Shown: piece by piece, positions 49,360 to 57,467 of the stretch | Layout: every line of letters begins with the position of its first letter | How positions within the stretch are numbered: position 1 is the stretch's first letter | From: Lachnospiraceae bacterium AF51-6-b8A | GTDB lineage: Bacteria > Bacillota > Clostridia > Lachnospirales > Lachnospiraceae | Length of the DNA stretch: 64,000 nucleotides | Direction: 5' to 3' | NCBI GenBank assembly: GCA_027682585.1 | Contig: JAQCZH010000001.1 | Span: 310,001-374,000, forward strand | The notes under the pieces: model-generated | What the model was told of the DNA's origin: nothing | Seen by the model: only the letters and a program-made list of their open reading frames with translations | Databases searched by the model: none | Translations under genes and position numbers: made by a program

Positions 49360-49407
49360 GTTCCAGAAAAATGAATAAGATTCGGAATCATCATCGGATG
49401 ATAAGAG

Positions 49408-49468
49408 CCGACCGCTGTTTTTACACTTGTACTGCGTATGCAAGTGTGACTTATGGCGGTCGGTTTTT
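49408..49468 (+). terminator. Terminator after apt
   Basis: CCGACCGC (49408-49415) pairs with GCGGTCGG (49456-49463), and ACACTTG with CAAGTGT inside, followed by TTTTTC. Confidence 0.88.
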
Positions 49469-49470
49469 CT

Positions 49471-49514
49471 CATGACAGTCAGATAACTGCAAAGCGCGGA
49501 TTCCATTGTTCATG
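49471..49514 (+). repeat. ATTCCATTG-family hairpin, copy D
   Basis: CATGA at 49471 faces TCATG at 49510; inside, GC AAA GC forms the triloop seen in copy C. ATTCCATTG core at 49500-49508. Stem partly degenerate. It follows the apt terminator directly. Confidence 0.5.
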
Positions 49515-49639
49515 GGGAGAAGAGCGGAAGATATCAGCCATACATCACAATCGTATTGGAAATGCGGCATGCGGCGGCTGGTCTCATTTGTTCACAATCA
49601 CTTTGATCAGGGGAAGACCTTACCTTTTGGAGAGAGCAT

Positions 49640-50341
49640 ATGGATATGAAACTTAAACAAATTGCCCATATTGAAAATGGATTTGCCGACAAATTTGGCA
49701 TTCCCCGACAGGCTGGCCTTCTGGAACATGCTGTCAGCCGCCTGGTCTTTGAAGCAAAATTTCGCAACGAGGCTGCTCTGCGCGGAATCGAGGGATACGA
49801 TTATCTCTGGCTGCTATGGGGCTTCTCCGCAAATCGCAGGAGACCCTGGACCGCTACGGTCAAGCCTCCCCGTCTGGGGGGACATCGGCGTATGGGCGTC
49901 TTCGCAACCCGTTCTCCTTATCGCCCGAATCCCATTGGCCTCTCATCTGTGCGTCTGATCGGGACGGAGAGGGGACGAGAGGGGATATGTCTGCTCTTGC
50001 AGGGGGCAGATCTTATGAGTGGAACACCTGTCTATGACATCAAACCTTATCTGGCTTATGCGGATGCGCATCCCAAAGCGGCAGGCGGATTTACAGATCA
50101 CCTGGTCTGGGAAGAACTGTCTGTGGACTTCCCGGAGGATATGGCCAAAGAGGCAGGTGTTGACCGCGAGGTCTACCTGGCTATGATTGAGATTCTGCGG
50201 CAGGATCCAAGACCTGCTTATGACAGAGATAAGGAGAGGGAGTTTCGCCTGGCATATGGAGGATTTGACCTGATCTTTCGGGTGGAAAATCGTGATTTAT
50301 ATGTACTTAATGTCAATTCTGCGGTTTTTCTTGCGACCTGA
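49640..50341 (+). CDS. trmO: tRNA t6A37 N6-methyltransferase TrmO (TsaA family)
   Basis: Single-sheeted beta-barrel SAM enzyme that methylates N6 of t6A37 in threonine tRNAs. 233 residues. Family blocks: ANRRRPWTATVKPPRLGGHRRMG (read near 61-83), FATRSPYRPNPIGLSSVRL, and GTPVYDIKPYLAYAD. The ATG at 49640 has GGAGAG five bases upstream; ATG 49646 is a weaker alternative. No operon partner. Confidence 0.9.
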   Translation: MDMKLKQIAHIENGFADKFGIPRQAGLLEHAVSRLVFEAKFRNEAALRGIEGYDYLWLLWGFSANRRRPWTATVKPPRLGGHRRMGVFATRSPYRPNPIGLSSVRLIGTERGREGICLLLQGADLMSGTPVYDIKPYLAYADAHPKAAGGFTDHLVWEELSVDFPEDMAKEAGVDREVYLAMIEILRQDPRPAYDRDKEREFRLAYGGFDLIFRVENRDLYVLNVNSAVFLAT

Positions 50342-50404
50342 TGGGGAGAAGCCATATAAAATCTGTAAAGCCGGAGGCATAAAATACAAAATTCGTTAAG
50401 ATGA

Positions 50405-50433
50405 TTGCAAAAAAGAGAAAGAAAAATTACAAT
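50405..50433 (+). promoter_or_regulatory. Promoter of the OPT transporter gene
   Basis: TTGCAA (50405-50410) and TACAAT (50428-50433) are 17 bases apart. Transcription would start at about 50440, leaving a 230-base leader. Confidence 0.6.
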
Positions 50434-50439
50434 AGTGCA

Positions 50440-50672
50440 TTAAGAATGGCATGAGAGCAAGACAGATATTTTGAAATTCAGAGTACCGGTTTTACCTGCT
50501 GCAGTGATGGCGGAGTGAGTGCCTGCAGTACAGGTATACTGTTTCTCACCCTAAAACTTTGTCTCTGCGAAGTGTAAAAGGCTGCTGATTCAGTGCGGCA
50601 AATCGGCAGAGATCAAATAGACGGATACTTCTCATGCGGTTCAATGGCACAATTGGAAAAGGAGTTAAGAAA
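50440..50672 (+). promoter_or_regulatory. Long structured leader of the OPT transporter gene
   Basis: Two hairpins are seen. The first pairs TACCTG-CTGCAG (50493-50504) with CTGCAG-CAGGTA (50523-50536, TA bulge). The second pairs TCTCTGC (50562-50568) with GCAGAGA (50606-50612). Neither is followed by a T-run. I recognise no known riboswitch. Confidence 0.4.
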
Positions 50673-52565
50673 ATGAGTGAACCCAAACCGGCTTTTAAGC
50701 CCTTTGTCTCAGCGGATGAGAATCCACCTGAGCTGACCGTCACCTCTATTGTCATTGGTATTCTGATGGCCATTCTCTTTGGCGCAGCCAATGCATATTT
50801 GGGACTGCGCGTGGGAATGACCGTGTCCGCGTCTATTCCGGCGGCCGTTATCTCCATGGGCGTGATCCGCTTCATTCTCCGCAAGGACTCAATCCTGGAG
50901 AATAATATGGTTCAGACCATCGGCTCTGCCGGTGAGTCTGTAGCGGCAGGAGCGATCTTTACCCTGCCTGCTATCTTCCTCTGGGCCAAGGAGGGAGTAA
51001 CAACAGCGCCCTCTCTTTTGACCATTGCAGTCATCGCCGCGATCGGCGGATCTCTGGGAGTCTTCTTTATGATCCCGCTCCGCGCAGCTCTGATTGTCAA
51101 GGAACATGGTACGCTTCCTTATCCTGAAGGTTCTGCCTGTGCAGATGTCCTGGAGGCAGGAGAGACCGGAGGAGCCAAGGCTGTAACCGTCTTCTCCGGT
51201 CTTGGAATTGCTGCTCTGTACAAGTTCATTGCCGACGGCTTTGTGCTCTTCCCCAGTGAAGTATCCTGGGAGGTCAAAGGCTATAAGGGAGCTGGTTTTG
51301 GTGCAGATGTTCTCCCGGCTCTTCTGGGGGTAGGATATATCTGCGGCCCCGAGGTCACCGCTTATATCACTGCTGGCGGCATGCTGGCCTGGTTCGTGAT
51401 TATGCCTCTGATCGCTCTCTTTGGAGCAAGCGTTGCCAGTCCGATTTTCCCTGCAACCAAGATGGTTTCAGAGATGAGTCCGGACGCTATCTGGTCCAAC
51501 TATGTCAAGTATATCGGCGCAGGTGCTGTTGCAGCCGGCGGTATTATGAGCCTGATCAAGTCTCTGCCTCTGATTGTTAAAACCTTCCGCGATGCGGTTA
51601 AGGGAATCGGGGTCAAGTCAGGTGAGATCAACCGTCAGAACAAGGACATCAGCATGAAGGTTGTCATCGGCTCCATTGTGGTTCTTGCCATTCTTATGGT
51701 AGTGATTCCAGCCATTCCCCTGAATCCGGTCGGAGCGATTATTGTCATCATATTCGGTTTCTTCTTCGCTACGGTATCTTCCCGTATGGTTGGCCTGATC
51801 GGATCTTCCAACAACCCGGTATCTGGTATGACAATCGCGACCCTGCTCCTGGCGACTTCTGTCCTGAAGGCAACAGGCAATATCGGTACGCAGGGCATGA
51901 TTGCAGCGATTGCGATTGGTTCGATCATCTGTATTTCAACAGCCATCGCAGGCGATACCTCACAGGATCTGAAGACCGGTTACATTGTCGGAGCAACTCC
52001 CTACCGCCAGCAGATTGGTGAGCTGATTGGTGTGTTCGCATCAGCAGTGGCTGTCGGCGGCGTCCTCTACCTGCTCAACAGCGCGTGGGGGTACGGCGGA
52101 AAGGAACTTCCCGCTCCTCAAGCAACTCTGATGAAGCTGGTTGTCGAGGGCGTTATGAATGGCAATCTGCCCTGGGCTCTGGTATTCACCGGCGTCTTCA
52201 TTGCTGTTGTCGTTGAGATGTTGAGGATTCCTGTTCTGGCCTTTGCTGTGGGTCTCTACCTGCCGATCTACCTGTCAATTCCCATGATGGTCGGTGGACT
52301 GGTGCGTCTTTACTTTGACAAGAAAAAGATGGACGAGGCAGAGCGCAAGGACAAGGTGGAGAATGGCCTGCTCTACTCCTCTGGTCTGATCGCAGGTGAG
52401 GGAATTGTTGGAATTTTCCTGGCGTTTCTTGCGGTGTTCAATGTCAAGCTTGATATTTCAAAGACCTTCTCTCTGGGGAGAATCGGCGGTGTTGTTTTCT
52501 TTGCGCTGTTAACGGTAACTCTGGTGCTCTTCGTCAACCGTAAGCCAAAGAGCGCGGTCAAGTAA
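50673..52565 (+). CDS. OPT family oligopeptide transporter
   Basis: Proton-coupled peptide (or metal-chelate) importer of the OPT family, 630 residues with about 15 membrane helices. Family blocks: GAANAYLGLRVGMTVSASIPAAV near 40-62 (listed in parts), GSAGESVAAGAIFTLPA, LPYPEGSACADVLEAGE and GDTSQDLKTGYIVGATP. The frame extends back to 50634, but ATG 50673 has AAGGAG upstream. The next genes downstream encode a PqqD-like protein and PepD, so di- and oligopeptide use is the likely theme. Confidence 0.93.
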   Translation: MSEPKPAFKPFVSADENPPELTVTSIVIGILMAILFGAANAYLGLRVGMTVSASIPAAVISMGVIRFILRKDSILENNMVQTIGSAGESVAAGAIFTLPAIFLWAKEGVTTAPSLLTIAVIAAIGGSLGVFFMIPLRAALIVKEHGTLPYPEGSACADVLEAGETGGAKAVTVFSGLGIAALYKFIADGFVLFPSEVSWEVKGYKGAGFGADVLPALLGVGYICGPEVTAYITAGGMLAWFVIMPLIALFGASVASPIFPATKMVSEMSPDAIWSNYVKYIGAGAVAAGGIMSLIKSLPLIVKTFRDAVKGIGVKSGEINRQNKDISMKVVIGSIVVLAILMVVIPAIPLNPVGAIIVIIFGFFFATVSSRMVGLIGSSNNPVSGMTIATLLLATSVLKATGNIGTQGMIAAIAIGSIICISTAIAGDTSQDLKTGYIVGATPYRQQIGELIGVFASAVAVGGVLYLLNSAWGYGGKELPAPQATLMKLVVEGVMNGNLPWALVFTGVFIAVVVEMLRIPVLAFAVGLYLPIYLSIPMMVGGLVRLYFDKKKMDEAERKDKVENGLLYSSGLIAGEGIVGIFLAFLAVFNVKLDISKTFSLGRIGGVVFFALLTVTLVLFVNRKPKSAVK

Positions 52566-52596
52566 GAATATATCCCAGTAAAGGAATTTTTCGTCT

Positions 52597-52632
52597 ATGG
52601 CATCCGGTGTTACACATGGCCGGGTGCCATAA
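52597..52632 (+). terminator. Hairpin terminator after the OPT gene
   Basis: TATGGCA (52597-52603) pairs with TGCCATA (52626-52632), and CCGG with CCGG inside. The T-tract is poor (ATTCGTT), so termination may be partial. Confidence 0.55.
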
Positions 52633-52756
52633 TTCGTTCATGGCAGTCGGTCATTTAGGAAGCCTGTATCACGCTTCCTGTGCCAATCAGGCATAGAAAT
52701 CCTCTTATGGGATGCGGGTATTCACAGGGCGTATATTTGATTGTCAAGGAGGTCAG

Positions 52757-53113
52757 ATGGCAAAGCAGAAAGAGAATTTTCTGGATTATTATCCCCGGCG
52801 CAACGCCAATGTGAACTGGCGCCAAAAGGGAAATGCAGTTGAGGTAGATATGGTGCATAAGGGAATCAGCCACTGGATTGCCCAGAGGTTTTTTCGAAGA
52901 CCCCGTGTCAGTCATATCGGATTAGACGATTTCGGATCATTTATCTGGCTGCAGATGGATGGATCCAGGAGCGTACAGGAGATTGGGCAGGCGGTGAAGG
53001 AGAGGTTCGGACAGAAGGCAGAGCCCCTCTACGAACGCCTGAGTCAATATATCAAGACTCTGCACAGAGAGGGCTTTATTGTCTACGAGAATAAGATTAA
53101 GAAGAGAGGATAA
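52757..53113 (+). CDS. PqqD-family protein (RRE-like chaperone)
   Basis: 118 residues. The C-terminal 70 show the PqqD fold: LDDFGSFIWLQMDGSRSVQEI, then a helix with ERLSQYIKTLHREGFIV. PqqD-type domains bind precursor peptides and hand them to modifying enzymes. The N-terminal 45 residues (NFLDYYPRRN, then WRQKGNAVEVDM) are less usual. ATG 52757 has AAGGAGG upstream. It is four bases before pepD. No radical SAM or precursor gene is adjacent, so the partner is unknown. Confidence 0.82.
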   Translation: MAKQKENFLDYYPRRNANVNWRQKGNAVEVDMVHKGISHWIAQRFFRRPRVSHIGLDDFGSFIWLQMDGSRSVQEIGQAVKERFGQKAEPLYERLSQYIKTLHREGFIVYENKIKKRG

Positions 53114-53117
53114 GATC

Positions 53118-54566
53118 ATGGAAAGAGTATTGCGCGGTTTAGCTGAAAATAAGGTGTTTGACTATTTTGAGGATCTGACGCAAATTCCCCGTCCCTCCTA
53201 TCAGGAGAAAGCGGTCAGTGACTACCTGGTTGCTTTTGCCAAAGAACATGGTTTTGAGTATTATCAGGACCAGTATTACAATGTCATCATAATTAAAGAG
53301 GCATCTGAGGGTTACGAGGATGTCAGCCCTATCATCCTGCAGGGCCATATGGATATGGTCTGCGAGAAGACGCATGACTGCCTTAAGGATATGGAGAAGG
53401 AGGGGCTGGATCTTTATCTTGACGGCGATTTCATTCGGGCCAGGGGAACGACTCTGGGAGGCGATGATGGAATTGCCGTGGCATATGCTCTGGCAATTCT
53501 GGATGACGACAGCTTAAAACATCCCCGTCTGGAATTCGTCTGCACAACGGCAGAGGAGACCGGCATGGATGGTGCCTTTGGGATTGATGTCTCTATGCTG
53601 AAGGGGCATAAACTCCTGAATATCGACTCTGAGGAAGAGGGTGTGATCCTGGCTTCCTGCGCCGGCGGGTGCAAGGCGGAGATTCACATGGATACGGAGC
53701 GTGTGCAGGCTGCAGGCGAGTGCATCGCTCTGAAACTGACCGGTCTGACCGGCGGTCATTCCGGTGTGGAGATTCATAAGGGGAGAGCCAACGGCATCCA
53801 CCTGCTGGCACGTATTCTGCTGGCAGCTTCTAAGAAGATGGAACTGCGCCTGATCACGATGAGCGGCGGTTCCAAGAACAATGCGATCCCCAACCGGGCT
53901 GCGGCTCAGGTTCTGATTCCTGCAGGCCAGCAGGCTGCTTTTGCCGCCCTCGTCGAAGAGCAAATCAAAGGTGCACAGAGTGAGTATATAGTCACGGATC
54001 CCGATCTTACGGCAAATGTCTGTGAAAGCGATTCCTCTCTTGCCCCATTGACTCTTGCCGCCAGTAAAAGGGTTCTGGCTCTGATCCTGGCAGAACCCAA
54101 CGGCGTACAGCGCATGTCTACAGATATTGAGGGATTGACAGAGACTTCTTTGAACCTTGGAATTTGCGATCTGAATGAGAAGGGGCTCTATATGAATTAT
54201 GCGGTGCGTACCAGTGTGGCGTCTGCTTTAGAGCCCCTGACAGACAAGATGGTTTTGATCGCTCAGTCGCTGGGAGCCAGGGCGGACATCAGCGGGAGGT
54301 ATCCCGCCTGGGAATATGTCAGAGAGTCTGCTCTGCGTCAGGATATGGCATCTATCTACAGGGAGATGTTTGGCGAAGAACTGAAGATAGAAGCGATTCA
54401 CGCCGGTGTGGAGTGCGGTATCCTGGCCGGCAAGATCGATCATCTGGACGCCATCTCCATGGGACCAAATATCTATGATATTCATACGCCTCAGGAACAC
54501 TTGTCCGTTTCTTCATCGAAGCGCATGTATGATTTTATCGTCCGTGTGATTGCCTGCAGAGATTGA
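53118..54566 (+). CDS. pepD: Aminoacyl-histidine dipeptidase (PepD family, M20)
   Basis: Zinc dipeptidase of broad specificity (Xaa-His), cytoplasmic. 482 residues. Metal ligands: QGHMDMVCEK near 76-85, TLGGDDGIAVA near 113, TTAEETGMDG near 144. A lid domain follows, and GVECGILAGKI near 434. ATG 53118 gives the family N-terminus MERVLRGLAENKVFDYFE; the upstream frame overlaps the PqqD-like gene. Coupled to that gene by a four-base gap. Confidence 0.94.
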   Translation: MERVLRGLAENKVFDYFEDLTQIPRPSYQEKAVSDYLVAFAKEHGFEYYQDQYYNVIIIKEASEGYEDVSPIILQGHMDMVCEKTHDCLKDMEKEGLDLYLDGDFIRARGTTLGGDDGIAVAYALAILDDDSLKHPRLEFVCTTAEETGMDGAFGIDVSMLKGHKLLNIDSEEEGVILASCAGGCKAEIHMDTERVQAAGECIALKLTGLTGGHSGVEIHKGRANGIHLLARILLAASKKMELRLITMSGGSKNNAIPNRAAAQVLIPAGQQAAFAALVEEQIKGAQSEYIVTDPDLTANVCESDSSLAPLTLAASKRVLALILAEPNGVQRMSTDIEGLTETSLNLGICDLNEKGLYMNYAVRTSVASALEPLTDKMVLIAQSLGARADISGRYPAWEYVRESALRQDMASIYREMFGEELKIEAIHAGVECGILAGKIDHLDAISMGPNIYDIHTPQEHLSVSSSKRMYDFIVRVIACRD

Positions 54567-54918
54567 ATCAGGGATTGAGAGCAGGTTTGATTCATGAGGG
54601 AGTGGTCCGGGTCTGGTCAGACAGCGATTTTCAGGTTCTCTCTATGGCGATTGCCTGCAAAAGCAGAAGGTTCGTACAGAAACAGAAGATTTATACAAGA
54701 ATGGCACAAAGTTTGATTCAGATGTTATAATGCCCTTAGACCTTATATTTTCAAGTATTGATATTGGTGTCATAAAGTCATCTCTCCATGAGAGCGTATG
54801 CTCTTGCTGGCGAATGGCTTTTGATGCTGTAGCCAAATGATTACACGAAGTAATCATCCAGTCACAAGGGAAGGTGTTTTCTTGGCGCGGTGACTGCGCC
54901 CGCGAGAAAGCCGGTAAA
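54567..54918 (+). other. Non-coding gap before carD
   Basis: No supported gene. It holds an extended -10 box TGTTATAAT (54723-54731), a small hairpin AGAGC/GCTCT (54791-54804) and a strong palindrome at 54837-54857. From the -10 box, the leader to the CarD-like gene is about 180 bases. Confidence 0.5.
54837..54857. promoter_or_regulatory. Palindrome upstream of the CarD-like gene
   Basis: ATGATTAC and GTAATCAT are exact inverse arms around ACGAA. The symmetric 8-5-8 form suits a dimeric DNA-binding protein or a short RNA hairpin. Confidence 0.45.
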
Positions 54919-55479
54919 ATGAAAAGATATTGTGTCGACGATTTTCTGGTTCATGAGGCAAGCGGGGTATGTCAGGTCAAGGCCATTATCTGGCAGGATC
55001 TGATGCATACCGGATCAGAGCGTGAATACTATGATCTGGATCCTGTCTTTGAAAATCGCAGTCATGTGGTCACTCCGGTCGAGAGCAGTAAGCAGAGAGT
55101 TCGATCCGTATCCAGCCAGAGGACCATGAAGGAGATTTTTTCCAGGCTGGCAGATCTTGAATTGATCGAAATCAAAGGAGATCGGCAGCGGGCGGAGCAC
55201 TACAGACAGATTCTTCTGAATCAGGATCCGGTGGAAATGGCACGGCTGATCAAGACGATTTACTATCGCAATCATATGCGGATCGCTCAGGGCAAGAAGA
55301 CCATGTCTCAGGATGAGCGGACCATGTCGGTGGCCAAGAAGAAGCTCTTTGATGAGATGGCCTTTGTTTTGAAGGATACCCAGGAGGCTTTGGAGGCCAG
55401 ATTCTGCAAGATCCTGGATCGGGATGATCCATCCAGAGAATTGATGGATAAGCGCAAGACAAGAAAAAGGAGACTTTGA
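54919..55479 (+). CDS. CarD/CdnL-type RNA polymerase-binding regulator
   Basis: 186 residues. The N-terminal Tudor-like CarD_TRCF domain is seen in FLVHEASGVCQVKAI, YYDLDPVFENRSHVVTPVES; it would bind the beta subunit of RNA polymerase and stabilise open complexes. The C-terminal half is helical and basic, ending in RKTRKRRL. The start is uncertain: ATG 54919 has only a weak GAGAAAG, and a GTG at 54874 is in frame. CarD-like regulators are usual in Lachnospiraceae. Confidence 0.82.
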   Translation: MKRYCVDDFLVHEASGVCQVKAIIWQDLMHTGSEREYYDLDPVFENRSHVVTPVESSKQRVRSVSSQRTMKEIFSRLADLELIEIKGDRQRAEHYRQILLNQDPVEMARLIKTIYYRNHMRIAQGKKTMSQDERTMSVAKKKLFDEMAFVLKDTQEALEARFCKILDRDDPSRELMDKRKTRKRRL

Positions 55480-55553
55480 GATTGTCATGACGTCACGAAA
55501 TACGTGTATCAGGATTTGATCTGCCTCATTCATCATCGCCTCAGGAACTGTGT

Positions 55554-55574
55554 AAGCCGTTTCTGGGGCTTTTT
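55554..55574 (+). terminator. Weak terminator after the CarD-like gene
   Basis: AAGCC (55554-55558) pairs with GGCTT (55567-55571), followed by TTT. Short stem, so only tentative. Confidence 0.35.
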
Positions 55575-55648
55575 GCATGGGTGGGGGGATATTGCTTCTG
55601 TTGATCGAGATCCGTGATCGGCAGATCGGATAAGAAAGGGAGAGGAAG

Positions 55649-55987
55649 ATGGTGCCCTTGTTGGCAAAGCAGGCAGTTGAATTGAAGGTCAGACGAAAGT
55701 TCTCTGTTATAGTGGGGAATTACGAATTTTATTATGCCCTGGGGCTGTATGCGGCCAGGTACCCGAGGCTGGCTTTGAACGGGGATATGAGCCCCGGAGA
55801 ACTGAAGGCAGCTGTGATGGAAGAATTGGATCCGCAGGTATTTCTCCCCGCGGACAATTCAGATAAATACCTCTGTTTTCTGCTTCATCGCTATCGGGTA
55901 GAGGAAGATACGCACGATTCGGTCATGAAAGGGCTCTTTGAGTGGGCAAGGACGGGAGAGAACCCCTTCCCGCCGGATGCGGATTAA
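55649..55987 (+). CDS. Hypothetical protein, unknown
   Basis: 112 residues with ATG 55649 and GGGAGAGGAAG upstream, so well supported as translated. It is soluble and contains VGNYEFYYALGLYAARYPRLAL near 22-43 (in parts) and KYLCFLLHRYRVEEDTHDSVM. I do not recognise the family. The next gene has its own promoter, so this one stands alone or continues from the CarD-like gene. Confidence 0.65.
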   Translation: MVPLLAKQAVELKVRRKFSVIVGNYEFYYALGLYAARYPRLALNGDMSPGELKAAVMEELDPQVFLPADNSDKYLCFLLHRYRVEEDTHDSVMKGLFEWARTGENPFPPDAD

Positions 55988-56010
55988 GCTGTAGATGCAG
56001 TTTTTGGAAT

Positions 56011-56019
56011 TGATATAAT
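56011..56019 (+). promoter_or_regulatory. Extended -10 promoter of a leaderless amidase mRNA
   Basis: TGATATAAT is a perfect extended -10 element. The ATG of the amidase at 56026 lies six bases after it, where transcription should begin. A -35 box is not clear. Confidence 0.5.
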
Positions 56020-56025
56020 GGAGAT

Positions 56026-56724
56026 ATGAATCAGGAGACTTCAGGAAAAAGAAATCAAAGGATAAATCAGGCGAACCGAACAAAGAGCAGGAGAAAGAAG
56101 GGATTGTTTTTGGTCTTGTTTCTGTGTGCTCTGTTTTTGGTCTGGATCGATCCTCTGGGTTTACGCCCTCATAAGATCACCCCTCAGCTGGCAGATTCCG
56201 CCCGGCCCAAGCTGGATGTGGAATTGCTTACGGTAAATCCCAACAGCAGGCCGGGGAGCAAACTGCACAAGGTACGGGGAATCGTCGTCCATTATACGGC
56301 CAACCCCGGGGCTACAGCCATGGCCAACCGGAACTATTTCGAAGGGTTAAAGGATTCTCACATCACCCAGGCCAGCGCTCATTTTATTGTCGGATTGGAT
56401 GGGGAGATCATCCAGTGCATTCCGACCTCTGAGGTGGCCTATGCCTCCAATCAGAGGAATTGGGATACCGTCTCGATTGAGGTGTGTCACCCGGACTCAT
56501 CCGGGAAATTCAACCGCAAGACCTATGATTCTCTTGTACGGCTGACGGCTTATCTGATGGGGCGTTTTGATTTGAATACGGATCAGGTCATTCGCCACTA
56601 TGATGTGACAGGCAAGCTCTGTCCCAAGTACTTTGTCGATCATCCGGATGCCTGGAAGCAGTTTAAGAGAGATGTAAATACCTATGTGAAAGAGAACGCG
56701 ATTAAGGAGAAAAGCAGGGAATGA
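56026..56724 (+). CDS. N-acetylmuramoyl-L-alanine amidase (Amidase_2 / PGRP fold)
   Basis: Cell-wall hydrolase, 232 residues. Basic N-terminus and one membrane helix (about 26-41) anchor it outside the cell. Zinc ligands are His89 (IVVHYTANPG), His191 and Cys199 (HYDVTGKLCP), as in T7-lysozyme-type amidases. AHFIVGLDGEIIQCIP is also typical. No usable ribosome site precedes ATG 56026 (GGAG is only two bases away). The stop overlaps the PAP2 gene (ATGA). Confidence 0.9.
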   Translation: MNQETSGKRNQRINQANRTKSRRKKGLFLVLFLCALFLVWIDPLGLRPHKITPQLADSARPKLDVELLTVNPNSRPGSKLHKVRGIVVHYTANPGATAMANRNYFEGLKDSHITQASAHFIVGLDGEIIQCIPTSEVAYASNQRNWDTVSIEVCHPDSSGKFNRKTYDSLVRLTAYLMGRFDLNTDQVIRHYDVTGKLCPKYFVDHPDAWKQFKRDVNTYVKENAIKEKSRE

Positions 56725-57227
56725 GTGAAGAAATCTACAGGGACATTCTGGATAAAATACGTGCTTGCTCCGATGGCCCGGAAATCGTCGATTACGCCAT
56801 GCGTATCATTACCCATGCTACCCTGGCGGGCTATGTGGCTATGCTGGGGATCTTTCTGCTTGAAAAGCGCTACCAGTTCCTCTATGAGAATATCCTGGTG
56901 ACGGGGATTTCTCTTCTGGTCGTCAGCCTGATACGGAAGAGGATTGGCGCCAAGAGACCCTATGAGACCATGGAGATTCAACCTCTTGTGGAAAAAGAGA
57001 CAGGAGGGGATTCTTTCCCGAGCAGGCACGTCTTCTCTATTTTTATCGTTGCGATGGCTATGCTGAGACAGAATATCTGGCTGGGCCTTCTCTTTCTTGC
57101 TATGGGACTGATCCTCGCTGTTCTGCGGGTGATTGCCGGCCTGCACTATCCGAGAGATGTGATTGCCGGAGCTTTGATTGGGGTGATTTCGGGAGGGCTT
57201 GGTTTTTTCGTTATCTTTCCCAGATAG
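56721..57227 (+). CDS. PAP2-family membrane phosphatase
   Basis: 168 residues, about four membrane helices. The three acid-phosphatase motifs are present: KRIGAKRPYE, PSRHVFS and GLHYPRDVIAG (catalytic His and Asp). Such proteins remove phosphate from lipids such as undecaprenyl or phosphatidic acid diphosphates. ATG 56721 overlaps the amidase stop, linking it to cell-wall turnover. Substrate not determined. Confidence 0.88.
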   Translation: MSEEIYRDILDKIRACSDGPEIVDYAMRIITHATLAGYVAMLGIFLLEKRYQFLYENILVTGISLLVVSLIRKRIGAKRPYETMEIQPLVEKETGGDSFPSRHVFSIFIVAMAMLRQNIWLGLLFLAMGLILAVLRVIAGLHYPRDVIAGALIGVISGGLGFFVIFPR

Positions 57228-57247
57228 ATTTCATGGAGACAGTATTA

Positions 57248-57294
57248 TTCATGCTAACGGGACACTCGTGGAATGTGTATTCCATTGCCATGAA
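57248..57294 (+). repeat. ATTCCATTG-family hairpin, copy E
   Basis: TTCATG (57248-57253) pairs with CATGAA (57289-57294). The middle ACTCGTGGAATGTGTATTCC resembles copy A (ACTCGCGGAGTGCGCATTCC). ATTCCATTG core at 57279-57287. Confidence 0.6.
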
Positions 57295-57344
57295 CAAAAG
57301 GCAGAGAGCCGCAAAAAGTATGGATGATTGAAAATGGCAGTAAG

Positions 57345-57387
57345 AACCGCTGTAACCCTTGATTCTTTTGGGGTTACAGCGGTTTTT
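57345..57387 (+). terminator. Strong terminator between PAP2 and guaB
   Basis: AACCGCTGTAACCC (57345-57358) and GGGTTACAGCGGTT (57371-57384) form a perfect 14-bp stem, followed by TTTCTT. Confidence 0.92.
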
Positions 57388-57467
57388 CTTCTGCAGGAAG
57401 AAACGGCACAGCATGTCGCACGGATTGTAGCGGGAAAAGATCCAAGTTGTCCCGGAAGACAAGGTGT

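Noticed and set aside
54702..54717. TGGCAC followed by TTGAT, like a sigma-54 promoter
   Set aside because: The -12 GC doublet is replaced by GA, and a sigma-A extended -10 box lies just downstream.
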